From contig CACJRN010000003.1 of the NCBI GenBank assembly GCA_902595845.1, positions 62,001 through 126,000 of the forward strand: 64,000 nt of DNA. Direction: 5' to 3'. Every line of letters starts with the position of its first letter. Position 1 is the first letter of the stretch. The notes under the pieces are model-generated. The model ran no database searches. It was not told the DNA's origin and was given only the letters and a program-made list of their open reading frames with translations. The DNA is from an uncultured Gammaproteobacteria bacterium. GTDB taxonomy: Bacteria; Pseudomonadota; Gammaproteobacteria; Steroidobacterales; UBA11654. The position numbers were made by a program, and so were the translations under genes. Positions 1-9,940 of this stretch are shown here, in pieces.

Positions 1-965
1 GGCTTACTCATTTGAGCTAATCTCGCCATTGAATCCAATGCAACCACATCATCGCATATAGCAAAGAAATCAGCGGTTTCTTTAATGATATCCCATGCAA
101 GAATACTTGGGGTTCCACAGCACAATCCGGCCATTAGAGTATCTAATTTATCTAAAGAGTGTGGATCACCATCACCGATCTTTATTGATTGAAAATAACA
201 GGCAGCACCTGTTGGCTCAACCACTATAAATTTAGGGCGCGGTCGGTCTATATTGGAGAATGCATCAAATATTGAAGCTGCGAAGGATCCCACACCTGCC
301 TGCATAACCACATGCGTGGGCCAGATAAAATCATCGTTTTCAAGCTCATGGATGATGGTTTGATAACCCACCATGATGTCTCTCGGTATATCCTCATAAC
401 CAGCCCATGAAGTATCTTGAATCAATATCCAATCATTCTCATCAGACATCTTTGCAGCATATTCAACTGTTTCATCGTAATTCAAATCAGTTACAAAAGC
501 TTTTGCACCATGAGATTCAATGGCATCTACTCGATGTCTCGAGGTATCTTTTGGTAAAAAAACGATGGCTTTACAACCAAAGTTTTCTGCACACCATGCA
601 ACAGCCCTCCCATGATTGCCATCTGTGGCAGTAGCAAATGTCATTTTTTTGATTGCATCACTTTTTTGCATAACAGATTCAAATTCCAAATCTGATTGAT
701 CATGATTAACATTTGAAACAATGATCTTTGCCATTGCATAAGAGGCACCTAGCGACTTGAAAGCATTGAGACCAAAACGCTTACTTTCATCCTTTATTTG
801 TATACTTTTAAGATTCAATTGTTTTGAAAATTCATCCAAGTTGATCAATGGAGTTTGCGAATATTTGGGCAATGATTCATGAAATCTTCTGCACTCATCA
901 GAGTTCATTTTCGCCCTATAACCATTGTCATGAAATGGATTAGAGATGATATCAATATCACTCAT
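1..965 (-). CDS. dpaL: Diaminopropionate ammonia-lyase (3' end beyond window)
   Basis: PLP-dependent fold-type II lyase that converts 2,3-diaminopropionate to pyruvate and two ammonia; cytoplasmic. About 321 codons are visible from an ATG at 965; the C-terminus lies outside the window, and the family is about 400 residues long. Seen: RFGLNAFKSLG with the presumed PLP lysine at about residue 70, the phosphate-binding TDGNHGRAVAW, and a glycine-rich AGVGSFAASI. These match the YgeX/DpaL subfamily better than generic threonine dehydratase. It starts 6 nt after the stop of the upstream ureohydrolase, so the two are probably co-transcribed. Substrate is inferred from family motifs; a related serine/threonine ammonia-lyase specificity is possible but less likely. 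Confidence 0.85.
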   Translation of the reverse strand, partial: MSDIDIISNPFHDNGYRAKMNSDECRRFHESLPKYSQTPLINLDEFSKQLNLKSIQIKDESKRFGLNAFKSLGASYAMAKIIVSNVNHDQSDLEFESVMQKSDAIKKMTFATATDGNHGRAVAWCAENFGCKAIVFLPKDTSRHRVDAIESHGAKAFVTDLNYDETVEYAAKMSDENDWILIQDTSWAGYEDIPRDIMVGYQTIIHELENDDFIWPTHVVMQAGVGSFAASIFDAFSNIDRPRPKFIVVEPTGAACYFQSIKIGDGDPHSLDKLDTLMAGLCCGTPSILAWDIIKETADFFAICDDVVALDSMARLAQMSK

Positions 966-971
966 GGATTT

Positions 972-1940
972 TCACTTGAATCGATCAGTAAGAAGGCAGA
1001 GAATCTCATACATCATAGTCGCCCCAACGAGTGCTGTATTCCCAGTCTGGTCAAAAGGAGGAGCAACCTCGACCACATCTGCACCAATTAGATTGAGACC
1101 CTTTAAGCCTCTAAGAAGCGTTTGAGCCTCAATGGTTGTGATACCCCCCACCTCAGGGGTACCAGTTCCTGGAGCAAATACAGGGTCAAGACCATCTACA
1201 TCGAAAGATATATATGTCGGTCCATCTCCTACAGTATTCAATGCGTCTTTAATCACCTCTTTAACACCTCTTTCAAAAAACTCTTCCATAAAGACTACTC
1301 TCATCCCTGAATCCAAAGAAAAGTCAATTCCATCCATGAAATTCTGAGCACCCCTGATACCAATTTGAATTGTGCGCTTAGGGTCTAACAAACCATCTTC
1401 TACGGCCAATCTAAAAGGTGAGCCATGATGAAACTTAGAGCCCCATATTTCGCCCCATGTATCTGTGTGTGCATCAATATGAACCATTCCGATAGGACCA
1501 TCATTGGCAATGCCTTTAAAAATGGGATATGTAATTGAGTGATCTCCACCGACACTCAAGGGAATCACGCCGGATTCTTTTACCAAACCAAAGAAATCTG
1601 TGATGTCATTGTTGACAGCTTGATGATCAAAAGGTTCCGAGAATGAAACATCACCTAAATCAGCAATATTTGCAATATCAAATGGGCTTTCTCTATTGAT
1701 ATGATGAATGGTTCTCATTAAGCTTGACTGATTGCGAACTTCTCTTGGCCCATGCCTTGCTCCAGCTCGATTTGTCACGCCACCATCATATGGAACCCCA
1801 ATGAGACCAATATCAACATCTTCCAATGTTTCAGCCAAAGGTGTCCTCATAAATGTCGGAATGCCAGCATATCTTGGCTCAAGATTTCCAACATAATCTT
1901 TTTTTGTCACGGGTGACTTAAATGTAGTTTTTTTTGTCAT
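972..1940 (-). CDS. Ureohydrolase (agmatinase / guanidinobutyrase / guanidinopropionase family)
   Basis: Mn-dependent ureohydrolase that removes urea from a guanidino compound. All metal ligands are visible: GGDHS (H134), HIDAHTDT (D156, H158, D160) and SFDVDGLDP (D247, D249). The 322-residue length and the N-terminal YAGIPTFMRTP block resemble the guanidinobutyrase/guanidinopropionase (GbuA/GpuA) branch rather than E. coli SpeB. Exact substrate cannot be read from the sequence. First gene of a pair with the diaminopropionate ammonia-lyase 6 nt downstream, which hints at a guanidino-diaminopropionate substrate (inference). A good promoter lies immediately upstream. Confidence 0.88.
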   Translation of the reverse strand: MTKKTTFKSPVTKKDYVGNLEPRYAGIPTFMRTPLAETLEDVDIGLIGVPYDGGVTNRAGARHGPREVRNQSSLMRTIHHINRESPFDIANIADLGDVSFSEPFDHQAVNNDITDFFGLVKESGVIPLSVGGDHSITYPIFKGIANDGPIGMVHIDAHTDTWGEIWGSKFHHGSPFRLAVEDGLLDPKRTIQIGIRGAQNFMDGIDFSLDSGMRVVFMEEFFERGVKEVIKDALNTVGDGPTYISFDVDGLDPVFAPGTGTPEVGGITTIEAQTLLRGLKGLNLIGADVVEVAPPFDQTGNTALVGATMMYEILCLLTDRFK

Positions 1941-1950
1941 AAAAGAAATC

Positions 1951-1979
1951 GTTATAATGTAATTTCAATCATATAACAA
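1951..1979 (-). promoter_or_regulatory. Sigma70-type promoter for the ureohydrolase gene
   Basis: On the minus strand, TTGTTA and TATAAC are separated by 17 nt. The predicted start of transcription would be about 4-6 nt before the ATG at 1940, so the mRNA may be nearly leaderless. No Shine-Dalgarno sequence is visible in the remaining leader. Confidence 0.45.
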
Positions 1980-1996
1980 AAAGGCAGAAAAATAGT

Positions 1997-2215
1997 TTGA
2001 ATCTTAAGAAACTAGACTTACATGGCCTCAAGCATCATGAGGTATCGATCAAGGTCGAAAACTTTGTATTACTCAATCAAAATTCACTACCGATTGAAAT
2101 CGTCTGTGGCAAGAGTCAGAAAATGATTGATATCGTTATAAATGTGCTTAATCAAATTGAGTGTGAAGAATATTTCATTAAGGACTTTGGAAGCGTCATC
2201 ATAAGAAAAATATAA
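1997..2215 (+). CDS. Small stand-alone Smr-domain protein
   Basis: A 72-residue protein beginning MNLKKLDLHGLKHHEV. The LDLHG motif and a following IVCGKSQ segment, where Smr domains usually have a TGxG-type loop, match the minimal Smr (small MutS-related) fold, linked in other proteins to RNA or DNA nicking or binding. It has no MutS part and is shorter than YdaL-type proteins. The start is a TTG at 1997; no in-frame ATG exists before the LDLHG motif and the upstream AAGG is weak. Divergent from the ureohydrolase gene and convergent with recO (5 nt between stops). Function in this organism is unknown. Confidence 0.62.
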   Translation: MNLKKLDLHGLKHHEVSIKVENFVLLNQNSLPIEIVCGKSQKMIDIVINVLNQIECEEYFIKDFGSVIIRKI

Positions 2216-2220
2216 TCAAG

Positions 2221-2946
2221 TCATATATCCCTTTTGATTGACCTATACATCTTCTTTGTCATCAACTCTTTTCCGTCAAGATGAAACTGGATCGTTTCTC
2301 TTGTCAATTTCTTAGCAGCCAATAATGTATCTCTTTCAGAAAAGTCCATCTTCTCGATAGATTTAATTTGTTTTCCTGAATACTTTTTGATCTGTGAGTC
2401 TTTTGATAATAGATGAAAACCTTGTTCAGGTTCATATCGATAATACTGATGACTTTCAATTTCTTTTGGATTAAGTGCTTCAGTCTGGAAATTGATTGCA
2501 TAACCAATTTCTTCGAGCAATCTGATTTCAAAAATTCTCAATAGTGGCTCATGCTCATCAGAAAAATTGAATTGCTTCAATGCCTCATGGTAAATGTCAA
2601 AAAGATTTGGATATGGATCTGCATTGGACAAAAAATTAAGTATAAGCTCATTCATATAAAGTGCAGAAAGAAAATGATCGGCCTCAATCAATGATTGATG
2701 TTGCTGAAAGGCTTCTATATTTCTGAGTGTTTTTAGCTGGGACCTTCCTGACCAAGAGGCGTTCAGTGGCATAAAGGGTTGCATAAATGATCTAAATTTT
2801 GACTTAGGTCTCTTAGACCCTTTGGCAATCACATCGACTCTTCCATAATTTTTTGTAAATAGATTCAATATTTGACTGGTTTCAGAATAAGGTCTTTGAT
2901 GAATAATAAAAACAGGTTCATTCTCAATTATCAATTGATTCGCCAT
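2221..2946 (-). CDS. recO: DNA repair protein RecO
   Basis: RecO helps load RecA on SSB-coated single-stranded DNA in the RecFOR gap-repair pathway. The 241-residue length fits the family. The N-terminal OB-fold is recognisable (VFIIHQRPYSETSQILNLFT, then GRVDVIAKGSKR), followed by the helical region with ALYMNELILNFL. No zinc-binding cysteine cluster is present, as in many gammaproteobacterial RecO proteins. Last gene of the lepA-lepB-rnc-era-recO series; start is 2 nt after the era stop. The pdxJ-acpS pair that often follows recO is absent. Confidence 0.93.
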   Translation of the reverse strand: MANQLIIENEPVFIIHQRPYSETSQILNLFTKNYGRVDVIAKGSKRPKSKFRSFMQPFMPLNASWSGRSQLKTLRNIEAFQQHQSLIEADHFLSALYMNELILNFLSNADPYPNLFDIYHEALKQFNFSDEHEPLLRIFEIRLLEEIGYAINFQTEALNPKEIESHQYYRYEPEQGFHLLSKDSQIKKYSGKQIKSIEKMDFSERDTLLAAKKLTRETIQFHLDGKELMTKKMYRSIKRDI

Positions 2947-2948
2947 GA

Positions 2949-3809
2949 TTATTTTCTTCGTCCTGGCTTCACAACCTTTATATAAGTTGATAAATAGACT
3001 TGGCGATCCAGTATCCTCTCAATTTCTTTCCTCGCTTCAGAGCCAATTTTTTTTAATAACTGACCTTGCTTGCCAATGATTATCTTTTTATGAGCTTGTT
3101 TATTGACCAATATGACCATCTCAATTAAAAAAACTTTATCTTTCTCTTCAAATGTTTCAATCACACAATCAAACTTATATGGCAATTCATCCTTAAGATT
3201 TTCCATAAGCCTTTCTCTAAGTGCCTCTGATATCCTGAAATGCAAGTCCTGATCTGTGGATATTTCATCATCATAATCAAGATGATGATTGGGTAGATGG
3301 CCCTTGATCACACCAAGCAGTGAATCGAGATTCTTATTATATTTTGCTGAAATCGGTATCACGTCAGAAAAAGTATCCAAATATGAATGCTTCTTTAAGA
3401 AATCCAGTATCTTGGTCTTGTCCTTGAAGCGGTCTACTTTGTTTACAACATGAATAGAAGGTAGAGACTGAGCGTCTATTTGTTCGAGTAATTGTTCGTC
3501 CGTTTTTGTCCATTTATTGGCCTCAGACAACATGACAATGACATCTGATGAAGCCAAAGCATCTAAAACGGATTTATTATAGGTCTTGTTGTGACTCGCA
3601 ATTTTTTTATTAGAAACCAGCCCTGGGGTGTCTACAAGAATGATTTGTGAGTCTTCATCATTAAGTATTCCAATTATATTTTGTACTGTGGTCTGAGGCT
3701 TAGAAGTCACAATTGTGACTTTTTCCCCAATCAATGCATTAATCAGGGTTGATTTACCGACATTGGGTCTTCCAATGATTGCGACATAACCACTCTTTTT
3801 TTCAGTCAT
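2949..3809 (-). CDS. era: GTPase Era
   Basis: GTPase that binds the 3' end of 16S rRNA and assists 30S maturation. Seen: G1 loop GRPNVGKST near the N-terminus, G3 DTPG, G4 NKVD, and a C-terminal KH domain with IIIGKQGQLLKKIG. Length 286 residues is slightly below E. coli Era (301). The start codon overlaps the 3' end of rnc by 8 nt, indicating translational coupling with RNase III, which processes the rRNA that Era then handles. Confidence 0.97.
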   Translation of the reverse strand: MTEKKSGYVAIIGRPNVGKSTLINALIGEKVTIVTSKPQTTVQNIIGILNDEDSQIILVDTPGLVSNKKIASHNKTYNKSVLDALASSDVIVMLSEANKWTKTDEQLLEQIDAQSLPSIHVVNKVDRFKDKTKILDFLKKHSYLDTFSDVIPISAKYNKNLDSLLGVIKGHLPNHHLDYDDEISTDQDLHFRISEALRERLMENLKDELPYKFDCVIETFEEKDKVFLIEMVILVNKQAHKKIIIGKQGQLLKKIGSEARKEIERILDRQVYLSTYIKVVKPGRRK

Positions 3810-4488
3810 GATCGTTCAGGACAACATTGAGGGCTTTTTCAGCAGCCTGCTGTTCTGCTGTTTTTAGATTCTTCCCTGTACCATTGGTAATCAGATTCAT
3901 TGCTGTAATGATGCACTCCACCTCAAAGATCTGATCATGTTGATCGCCTTCTGTTTTTATAAGCTTATATTCAGGGAGTTTCATGTTATTTTTTTGTAAT
4001 ACTTCCTGAAGGGCACTCTTAGAATCTTTAAATAGATCCTCAGGATTTATTTGACGAATCGTCTTATCAAAAAGATTCTTAATCACTTTTTGGGCTGACT
4101 CGAATCCTCCATCAATATACACCCCTCCAATGACAGCCTCCAATGAATCAGAAAGTATTGAGTCTCTGTTTTTTCCTGAGGTGCTCTCTCCTTTGCCTAG
4201 GATAAGAAATGTATCCAATTCAATTTCTCTAGCGATCTGAGCAAGGGCTCTCTGATTAACAAGATGAGCTCGCATTCTGCTCAATCTGCCCTCTTCTATT
4301 TGTGAGAATTCTTTATAGAGTCTTTCGCTTAAAACCATATCTAGAACTGCGTCACCAAGAAACTCCAGTCTTTCATAATTCTTTGCAGAATGACTTCGAT
4401 GCGTCAGTGCTCGAGTCAATATATCTGAGTCATTAAATATATATTGGATGTTACTTTCGAGCTGTTTATGTTTGTTTTTAGAAATCAA
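3802..4488 (-). CDS. rnc: Ribonuclease III
   Basis: Double-strand-specific endoribonuclease for rRNA and mRNA processing. The 228 residues contain the catalytic signature ERLEFLGDAVL at about residues 40-50, the second acidic site DSLEAVIGG, and a C-terminal dsRNA-binding domain from about residue 155 ending with the alanine-rich helix AEQQAAEKAL. Family size is 226 in E. coli. Overlaps era by 8 nt and follows lepB by 12 nt, the standard lepB-rnc-era order. Confidence 0.97.
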   Translation of the reverse strand: MISKNKHKQLESNIQYIFNDSDILTRALTHRSHSAKNYERLEFLGDAVLDMVLSERLYKEFSQIEEGRLSRMRAHLVNQRALAQIAREIELDTFLILGKGESTSGKNRDSILSDSLEAVIGGVYIDGGFESAQKVIKNLFDKTIRQINPEDLFKDSKSALQEVLQKNNMKLPEYKLIKTEGDQHDQIFEVECIITAMNLITNGTGKNLKTAEQQAAEKALNVVLNDHD

Positions 4489-4500
4489 AACGTATCTGAT

Positions 4501-5241
4501 TTATTTAATTTTATCGCCAATCCTGTCCCACTTAGGAAAAGTTGAGAAATCCCAATTGAACCATATTCTAGTGGCTGATCCGACAACATGATCACTGGGA
4601 ACAAATCCCGGGCATTCAAAACGGCTGTCTGTACTGTTGTCTCTATTATCACCCATCACGAAATATGTGCCTTCTGGAACCGTATATGTGCCTTCTCTCC
4701 CTCTGCGAGAAGGAGTAAGGAGTAAACGATGATCAATTCCATCAATCGTTTCGTTGTATACGTGTGAACCATACTGCTTTGGATCCTTAAAAACTGAGTC
4801 ATAGCTTGAAATAATTGATTCTCCATTGATCTTTAACTGCTTATTTCTATATACAACCTCATCTCCTGGCAATCCAACCAACCTCTTGATGTATTTGATG
4901 TCTCTATCACATGGAAAGTCGAAGACTAGAACATCGCCTCTTTTTGGTTCTTTATTGGTAAAAATTGTCTTTCCTGTTAATGGCATTCTGATGTTGTAAG
5001 CAAACTTATTAACCAAAATAAAATCACCTTTTTCGAGTGTTGGCATCATAGATGCTGAAGGAATTCTAAATGGTTCATAAGCAAACGACCTAAAAAGAAA
5101 TATGATAAGCAGAATAGGAAACATGGCCCCGCAAACTTCATAGAACTCCGAGTCTTTCTTTAAAATACGCTTGCCAATAAGCCAAGAAAGCCCAAGAAAA
5201 AGGGTTATGAAAAATAGTATTGTCTGAAAATCAAAAATCAT
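4501..5241 (-). CDS. lepB: Signal peptidase I
   Basis: Inner-membrane serine protease that removes signal peptides from Sec and Tat substrates. Two hydrophobic N-terminal segments (about residues 6-23 and 40-55) precede the periplasmic catalytic domain. The serine is S64 in PSASMMPTLEKGDF and the general-base lysine is K119 in YIKRLVGLPGD; the box MGDNRDNSTDSR is also present. At 246 residues it is shorter than E. coli LepB (324), lacking part of the non-catalytic beta domain, but all catalytic boxes are intact. Lies between lepA and rnc. Confidence 0.96.
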   Translation of the reverse strand: MIFDFQTILFFITLFLGLSWLIGKRILKKDSEFYEVCGAMFPILLIIFLFRSFAYEPFRIPSASMMPTLEKGDFILVNKFAYNIRMPLTGKTIFTNKEPKRGDVLVFDFPCDRDIKYIKRLVGLPGDEVVYRNKQLKINGESIISSYDSVFKDPKQYGSHVYNETIDGIDHRLLLTPSRRGREGTYTVPEGTYFVMGDNRDNSTDSRFECPGFVPSDHVVGSATRIWFNWDFSTFPKWDRIGDKIK

Positions 5242-5294
5242 TTGAGCATTATAGATTGGAATTGTGTTGAATCTGTGATTTTTCTATTAATTCA

Positions 5295-7082
5295 TCAGTC
5301 TTTTTTCATGATAGACAAAAAGGCTTCTTGAGGTATTTCTACTGCCCCAAATTGCTTCATCCTCTTTTTTCCTGCTTTTTGCTTTTTGAGCAATTTCATT
5401 TTTCTGGTGACATCTCCTCCATATAATTTTGCAGTGACATTCTTCCTATATGCTTTCACATTGCCTCTTGCGATTATTTTGCCACCAATTGCAGCCTGCA
5501 GCGCAACTTCAAACTGTTGTCTCGGTATGATCTTTGTCAAACGATCAATGATTTCCCTTCCTCTTGATACAGCGTTTGCTTTATGAATGATCACAGAGAA
5601 GGCATCAACTTTTTCATGATTGACTAAAATATCAAGCTTGACCAACTTATCAGGTTGAAATCTCAAAAAATTGTAATCAAAAGATGCGTAACCTTTTGAT
5701 ATCGATTTTAAGTGATCAAAAAAATCCAGAACCACTTCTGCAAGGGGAAGCTCATAATCCATAACAACCTGCCTTCCGAGATATTGGATTCGTTTCTGTA
5801 TTCCTCTTCTTGCTTGGCAAAGTTGAATCACATTGCCAACAAATTCATGAGGTGTTAATAAAGTCGCTGCCACAATAGGTTCTCTGATCTCTTTCACGCT
5901 ATTCATCTTCGGGAGATCATCTGGATTATCTATCTGGAGTACTTCTCCGTCTGTTTTAACAACTTCATGGACAACGGTTGGTGATGTGGTCACCAAATCA
6001 AGGTCATACTCTCTTTCTAACCGTTCTTGAATGATTTCCATATGCAACATTCCAAGGAACCCGCACCGGAATCCAATCCCCAAAGCTGATGATGATTCAG
6101 GCTCAAAGTGTAAAGACGCGTCATTGAGTTTTAATTTATCCAATGCTTCTCTGAATGCTTCCAGATCTTCAGAGACGGATGGGTAAAGCCCAGCAAAAAC
6201 CCTTGGTTGAATTGACTTAAAACCAGGCAATGATTCAGATGTGGGGTTCTTAAAATGAGTTACTGTGTCTCCAACTGGAGCTCCATAAATATCTTTCACG
6301 CCTGCAATCAAGTAACCAACTTCTCCAGAGGTTAATGTTTTTCTTTCTTTTTTCTTTGGGGTATAGACTCCAATATCATTGACTATGAAGTCTTGCCCCG
6401 TTGACATGACTTTAATCTTATCTCCAACAGATATTTTCCCTTCGAATATTCTTATCAGAGAAACGACTCCCACATATTGATCAAACCAAGAGTCAATAAT
6501 GAGCGCTTGCAATGGTTTTTCATCGTCTATTTTTGGTGATGGAATTGATTTGACAATCTTTTCCATTAAGAACTCAATGCCCTCTCCTGTTTTGGCACTG
6601 ATCAAAGCTGGGTCATCAACCTCAACTCCAATAATTTCATCGACATCATTTAGAACTTTATCTGGATCAGCTGCAGGGAGATCAATCTTATTCACTACTG
6701 GTATAATTTCCAACCCTTCCTCTATCGCACTATAAGAATTTGCAACACTTTGTGCCTCTACACCTTGAGAAGCGTCAACAACCAATAAGGCTCCTTCGCA
6801 TGCTGCAAGTGATCTTGAGACTTCGTATGAAAAATCGACATGGCCAGGGGTATCAATGAGATTAAAAATATAATCATCGCCGTCTTCTGATTTGTATTCC
6901 AATGAAACGGATTGAGCCTTAATGGTGATGCCTCTCTCTTGTTCAAGCTCCATGCTATCAAGAACCTGTTCTGTCATCTCTCTTGCTTCCAGGCCTCCAC
7001 ACAATTGAATTAAACGATCAGCAAGCGTTGATTTACCGTGATCGATGTGTGCAATAATCGAGAAATTTCTTATTTTTTTCAT
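5295..7082 (-). CDS. lepA: Elongation factor 4 (LepA), back-translocating GTPase
   Basis: Ribosome-associated translational GTPase. The 595 residues begin [19 protein letters not shown] (G1), then [14 protein letters not shown] (G3) and NKIDL (G4), followed by EF-G-like domains and the LepA-specific C-terminal domain with [15 protein letters not shown] and [11 protein letters not shown]. Full length compared with 599 in E. coli. Its start overlaps the sdhE stop by 4 nt, so here the lepA-lepB-rnc-era-recO operon follows directly on the succinate dehydrogenase genes. Confidence 0.98.
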   Translation of the reverse strand: MKKIRNFSIIAHIDHGKSTLADRLIQLCGGLEAREMTEQVLDSMELEQERGITIKAQSVSLEYKSEDGDDYIFNLIDTPGHVDFSYEVSRSLAACEGALLVVDASQGVEAQSVANSYSAIEEGLEIIPVVNKIDLPAADPDKVLNDVDEIIGVEVDDPALISAKTGEGIEFLMEKIVKSIPSPKIDDEKPLQALIIDSWFDQYVGVVSLIRIFEGKISVGDKIKVMSTGQDFIVNDIGVYTPKKKERKTLTSGEVGYLIAGVKDIYGAPVGDTVTHFKNPTSESLPGFKSIQPRVFAGLYPSVSEDLEAFREALDKLKLNDASLHFEPESSSALGIGFRCGFLGMLHMEIIQERLEREYDLDLVTTSPTVVHEVVKTDGEVLQIDNPDDLPKMNSVKEIREPIVAATLLTPHEFVGNVIQLCQARRGIQKRIQYLGRQVVMDYELPLAEVVLDFFDHLKSISKGYASFDYNFLRFQPDKLVKLDILVNHEKVDAFSVIIHKANAVSRGREIIDRLTKIIPRQQFEVALQAAIGGKIIARGNVKAYRKNVTAKLYGGDVTRKMKLLKKQKAGKKRMKQFGAVEIPQEAFLSIMKKD

Positions 7083-7345
7083 TTAATTTGGAATGAATCT
7101 GTTGAGCCCAATATGACCCTAATAACTTGATAGACTGAAGTGTCGCTTATTCCTTTAGGGTTTGCAAAATATTCAATGATGGTTGGGTCTTGCTCTGAAA
7201 GTATTTTCCTAAATGAATCCTGCTCATCTTTGCTGGCTCTCAAATAATGATTCTCGAAATATGACAAGAGAAGATAATCCAACTCCTTGGTACCTCTTCT
7301 GCATCGCCATTTGATCCTTGAAAGATCGTGTTGTGAATCACTCAT
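7079..7345 (-). CDS. sdhE: FAD assembly factor SdhE (SDHAF2/CptB family)
   Basis: An 88-residue factor that promotes covalent attachment of FAD to SdhA. The key RGxxE motif is visible as RRGTKELD near residue 15, in the usual WRCRRG context. Coupled to its neighbours: start overlaps the sdhB 3' end by 8 nt and its stop overlaps lepA by 4 nt. Location within the sdh operon, directly with its target enzyme, supports the assignment. Confidence 0.93.
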   Translation of the reverse strand: MSDSQHDLSRIKWRCRRGTKELDYLLLSYFENHYLRASKDEQDSFRKILSEQDPTIIEYFANPKGISDTSVYQVIRVILGSTDSFQIK

Positions 7346-8126
7346 TCAAATCTTCGGTGGCAATCATCTTTTTGATCTCTGCAATTGCCTGACCAGGATT
7401 CAAATCTTTCGGACATGCCAAAGAACAATTCATGATCGTATGACAACGATAAAGCTTTGACGAATCATTCAGATCTTTTAAACGATCCTTTTTCGCATCA
7501 TCGCGGCTATCCTGAAGCCAACGATATGAAGCCAACAATGCTGCAGGTCCAAGATACTTATCTCCATTCCACCAATAGCTGGGGCAACTGGTTGAACAGC
7601 ATGCACAAAGGATGCAAGCAGAGGGTTGGTCAATTTTCTTCTGATCCTCCTTGCTTTGAAGTCTCTCTGATCCTTCAGGAGCAGGAGTATCTGACTTAAG
7701 CCAAGGCTCGACTGAGGAATAACCCTCATAAAAATCAGTTAAGTCGACCACTAAATCTTTTACAACATCCATGTGAGGAAGAGGATAAATGCGAATATCT
7801 CCTTTTAGATCTTTGATCGGCTTTATACATGCCAGTGTATTGACGCCATTGATATTGTGAGAACATGAGCCGCATATGCCTTCTCTACATGATCTCCTAA
7901 AGGTTAGTGAGGGATCAAAATCGCTTTTAATTTTAATCAGCCCATCCAAAACCATCGGGCCACATTTATCCATATCTATCTCATAAGTATCCACACGAGG
8001 ATTTGAATCATCAGAAGGATCATAACGATATACATGAAATACTCTGATATTTTCAGCCGATTCATCTGCACTAAAATGTTCGCCTTTTTCGATTTTTGAG
8101 TTCTTGGGTAGTGTAAATTCCGCCAT
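7338..8126 (-). CDS. sdhB: Succinate dehydrogenase iron-sulfur subunit
   Basis: Electron-transfer subunit of complex II, carrying electrons from FAD to quinone. Three cluster-binding regions are visible: CREGICGSC plus a distal C for [2Fe-2S], [13 protein letters not shown], and [17 protein letters not shown] for the [4Fe-4S] and [3Fe-4S] clusters. The 262 residues exceed E. coli SdhB (238) mainly by an N-terminal extension of about 25 residues. Follows sdhA by 10 nt. Confidence 0.97.
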   Translation of the reverse strand: MAEFTLPKNSKIEKGEHFSADESAENIRVFHVYRYDPSDDSNPRVDTYEIDMDKCGPMVLDGLIKIKSDFDPSLTFRRSCREGICGSCSHNINGVNTLACIKPIKDLKGDIRIYPLPHMDVVKDLVVDLTDFYEGYSSVEPWLKSDTPAPEGSERLQSKEDQKKIDQPSACILCACCSTSCPSYWWNGDKYLGPAALLASYRWLQDSRDDAKKDRLKDLNDSSKLYRCHTIMNCSLACPKDLNPGQAIAEIKKMIATEDLNE

Positions 8127-8136
8127 GATGACTCCT

Positions 8137-9930
8137 CTAGTAAACTCTTGCCTTGAGAGGTATTGATTCTACCTCATCTGTTTGAGTATCTAAATGAACA
8201 GGCGAAGAACCAATGGTTACATTATTGTTCTCATCCATCCAACCCATACTATGAATCAGCCAGTTCTCATCGTCACGATCGGGATAATCATCTCTTGCAT
8301 GTGCTCCTCTACTTTCTTTTCTAACCTGGCCACTTTGCATTGTGATGATGGCTTGACCCAAAAGATTCTCAAGCTCTAATGTTTCGATTAAGTCTGTATT
8401 CCAAATCAAACCTCGATCGCTCACAGATACATCTTTGAATGACTCAATGCATGAGGAAAGTTTTTCCACACCCTCTTGCATTAACTCCTCTGTCCTAAAA
8501 ACAGACGCATGTTTTTGCATAATGCTTTGCATTTCTGCTCTTATTTCTGCCGTTGGAAGCGATCCTTTTGAGAATCGAATAGAATCAAACTTATCGATGA
8601 TTTTATCCAATTCACTTTGGTTCACTTTCCCTTGAATATCCATTGGTTTGATGGTTTTTTGGCATTGAATGGCAGACTCTCGCCCAAAGACCACAAGGTC
8701 AAGCAATGAGTTAGACCCTAGTCGATTTGCTCCATGCACCGATACAGAAGCAGCTTCACCAACTGCCATCAATCCTGGGACAATCTCCATCTCGCCAGCA
8801 GAGTTTTTGGTAATGACCTCTGTGTGCATATTTGTGGGCACACCACCCATATTGTAATGAACTGTGGGTAACACAGGAATGGGGTCTTTTGTTACATCAA
8901 CGTCAGCAAATACCCTTGCTGTTTCAGCGATACCGGGGAGACGCTCTTCGATTACTTCAGGCCCTAAGTGCTGAAGATTAAGATGAATATGATCTTTTTT
9001 CTCTCCTACACCTCTTCCTTCTAATATTTCCATTGTCATTGAACGACTCACAACATCTCTTGATGCAAGGTCCTTAGCATTGGGCGCATAACGTTCCATG
9101 AATCGCTCGCCATCAGAGTTGGTAAGATATCCTCCTTCTCCTCGAACACCTTCTGTGATGAGACATCCAACACCGTAGATACCAGTTGGATGAAATTGAA
9201 CAAATTCCATATCTTGAAGCGGCAAACCTGCTCTGAGAGCCATTCCTGAACCATCTCCGGTGCAAGTGTGTGCAGCAGTACATGAAAAATATGCTCTTCC
9301 ATGCCCACCTGTGGCCAATATCACCCGTTGAGCGCGAAAAGCATGAATCTTGCCAGTCGCCATCTCTAGCGCTACAACTCCAGTGCATTCACCCTCTTCC
9401 ATAATTAAATCGAGTGCAAAATATTCAATGAAAAATTCAGCTTTATTTTTAATGGATTGTTGATACAAGGTATGCAACATTGCATGGCCTGTTCGATCGG
9501 CAGCAGCACATGTCCTTTGTGCAATTCCGTCACCAAAATGTGTGGTCATTCCCCCAAATGCTCTTTGATAAATCTTTCCATCATCTGTCCTTGAGAATGG
9601 AATACCATAACGTTCCAATTCTAAAACTGCATTTGGTGCTTCCTTACACATATAAGCAATGGCATCTTGATCACCCAGCCAATCAGAACCTTTGACTGTG
9701 TCATACATGTGCCATCTCCAATCGTCCTCACCATTGTTACCAAGAGCTGCACTGATTCCACCTTGAGCGGCTACAGTATGACTTCTTGTTGGAAATACTT
9801 TGGTGATACATGCGGTTTTAAAGCCAGATTCAACGAGACCAAGTGTTGCTCTTAATCCTGAGCCGCCTGCGCCAACCACTACAACATCATATTGGTGTTG
9901 GATAATGTCGTAATCTTTACTCATTTGCAT
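8137..9930 (-). CDS. sdhA: Succinate dehydrogenase flavoprotein subunit
   Basis: Catalytic subunit of complex II, oxidising succinate to fumarate in the TCA cycle. Seen: the dinucleotide-binding [12 protein letters not shown], the FAD-linkage region SHTVAAQGG with the flavinylated histidine, HPTGIYG, and the active-site stretch [11 protein letters not shown]. The 597 residues match the family (588 in E. coli). The downstream ATG within MSKDYD is an alternative start 2 codons in. Several antisense reading frames here are shadows of this gene. Confidence 0.98.
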   Translation of the reverse strand: MQMSKDYDIIQHQYDVVVVGAGGSGLRATLGLVESGFKTACITKVFPTRSHTVAAQGGISAALGNNGEDDWRWHMYDTVKGSDWLGDQDAIAYMCKEAPNAVLELERYGIPFSRTDDGKIYQRAFGGMTTHFGDGIAQRTCAAADRTGHAMLHTLYQQSIKNKAEFFIEYFALDLIMEEGECTGVVALEMATGKIHAFRAQRVILATGGHGRAYFSCTAAHTCTGDGSGMALRAGLPLQDMEFVQFHPTGIYGVGCLITEGVRGEGGYLTNSDGERFMERYAPNAKDLASRDVVSRSMTMEILEGRGVGEKKDHIHLNLQHLGPEVIEERLPGIAETARVFADVDVTKDPIPVLPTVHYNMGGVPTNMHTEVITKNSAGEMEIVPGLMAVGEAASVSVHGANRLGSNSLLDLVVFGRESAIQCQKTIKPMDIQGKVNQSELDKIIDKFDSIRFSKGSLPTAEIRAEMQSIMQKHASVFRTEELMQEGVEKLSSCIESFKDVSVSDRGLIWNTDLIETLELENLLGQAIITMQSGQVRKESRGAHARDDYPDRDDENWLIHSMGWMDENNNVTIGSSPVHLDTQTDEVESIPLKARVY

Positions 9931-9940
9931 TCGCCTTTCA

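Noticed and set aside
9048-9388. Second protein encoded in other frames inside sdhA
   Set aside because: These are shadow frames of a strongly conserved gene without ribosome binding sites.
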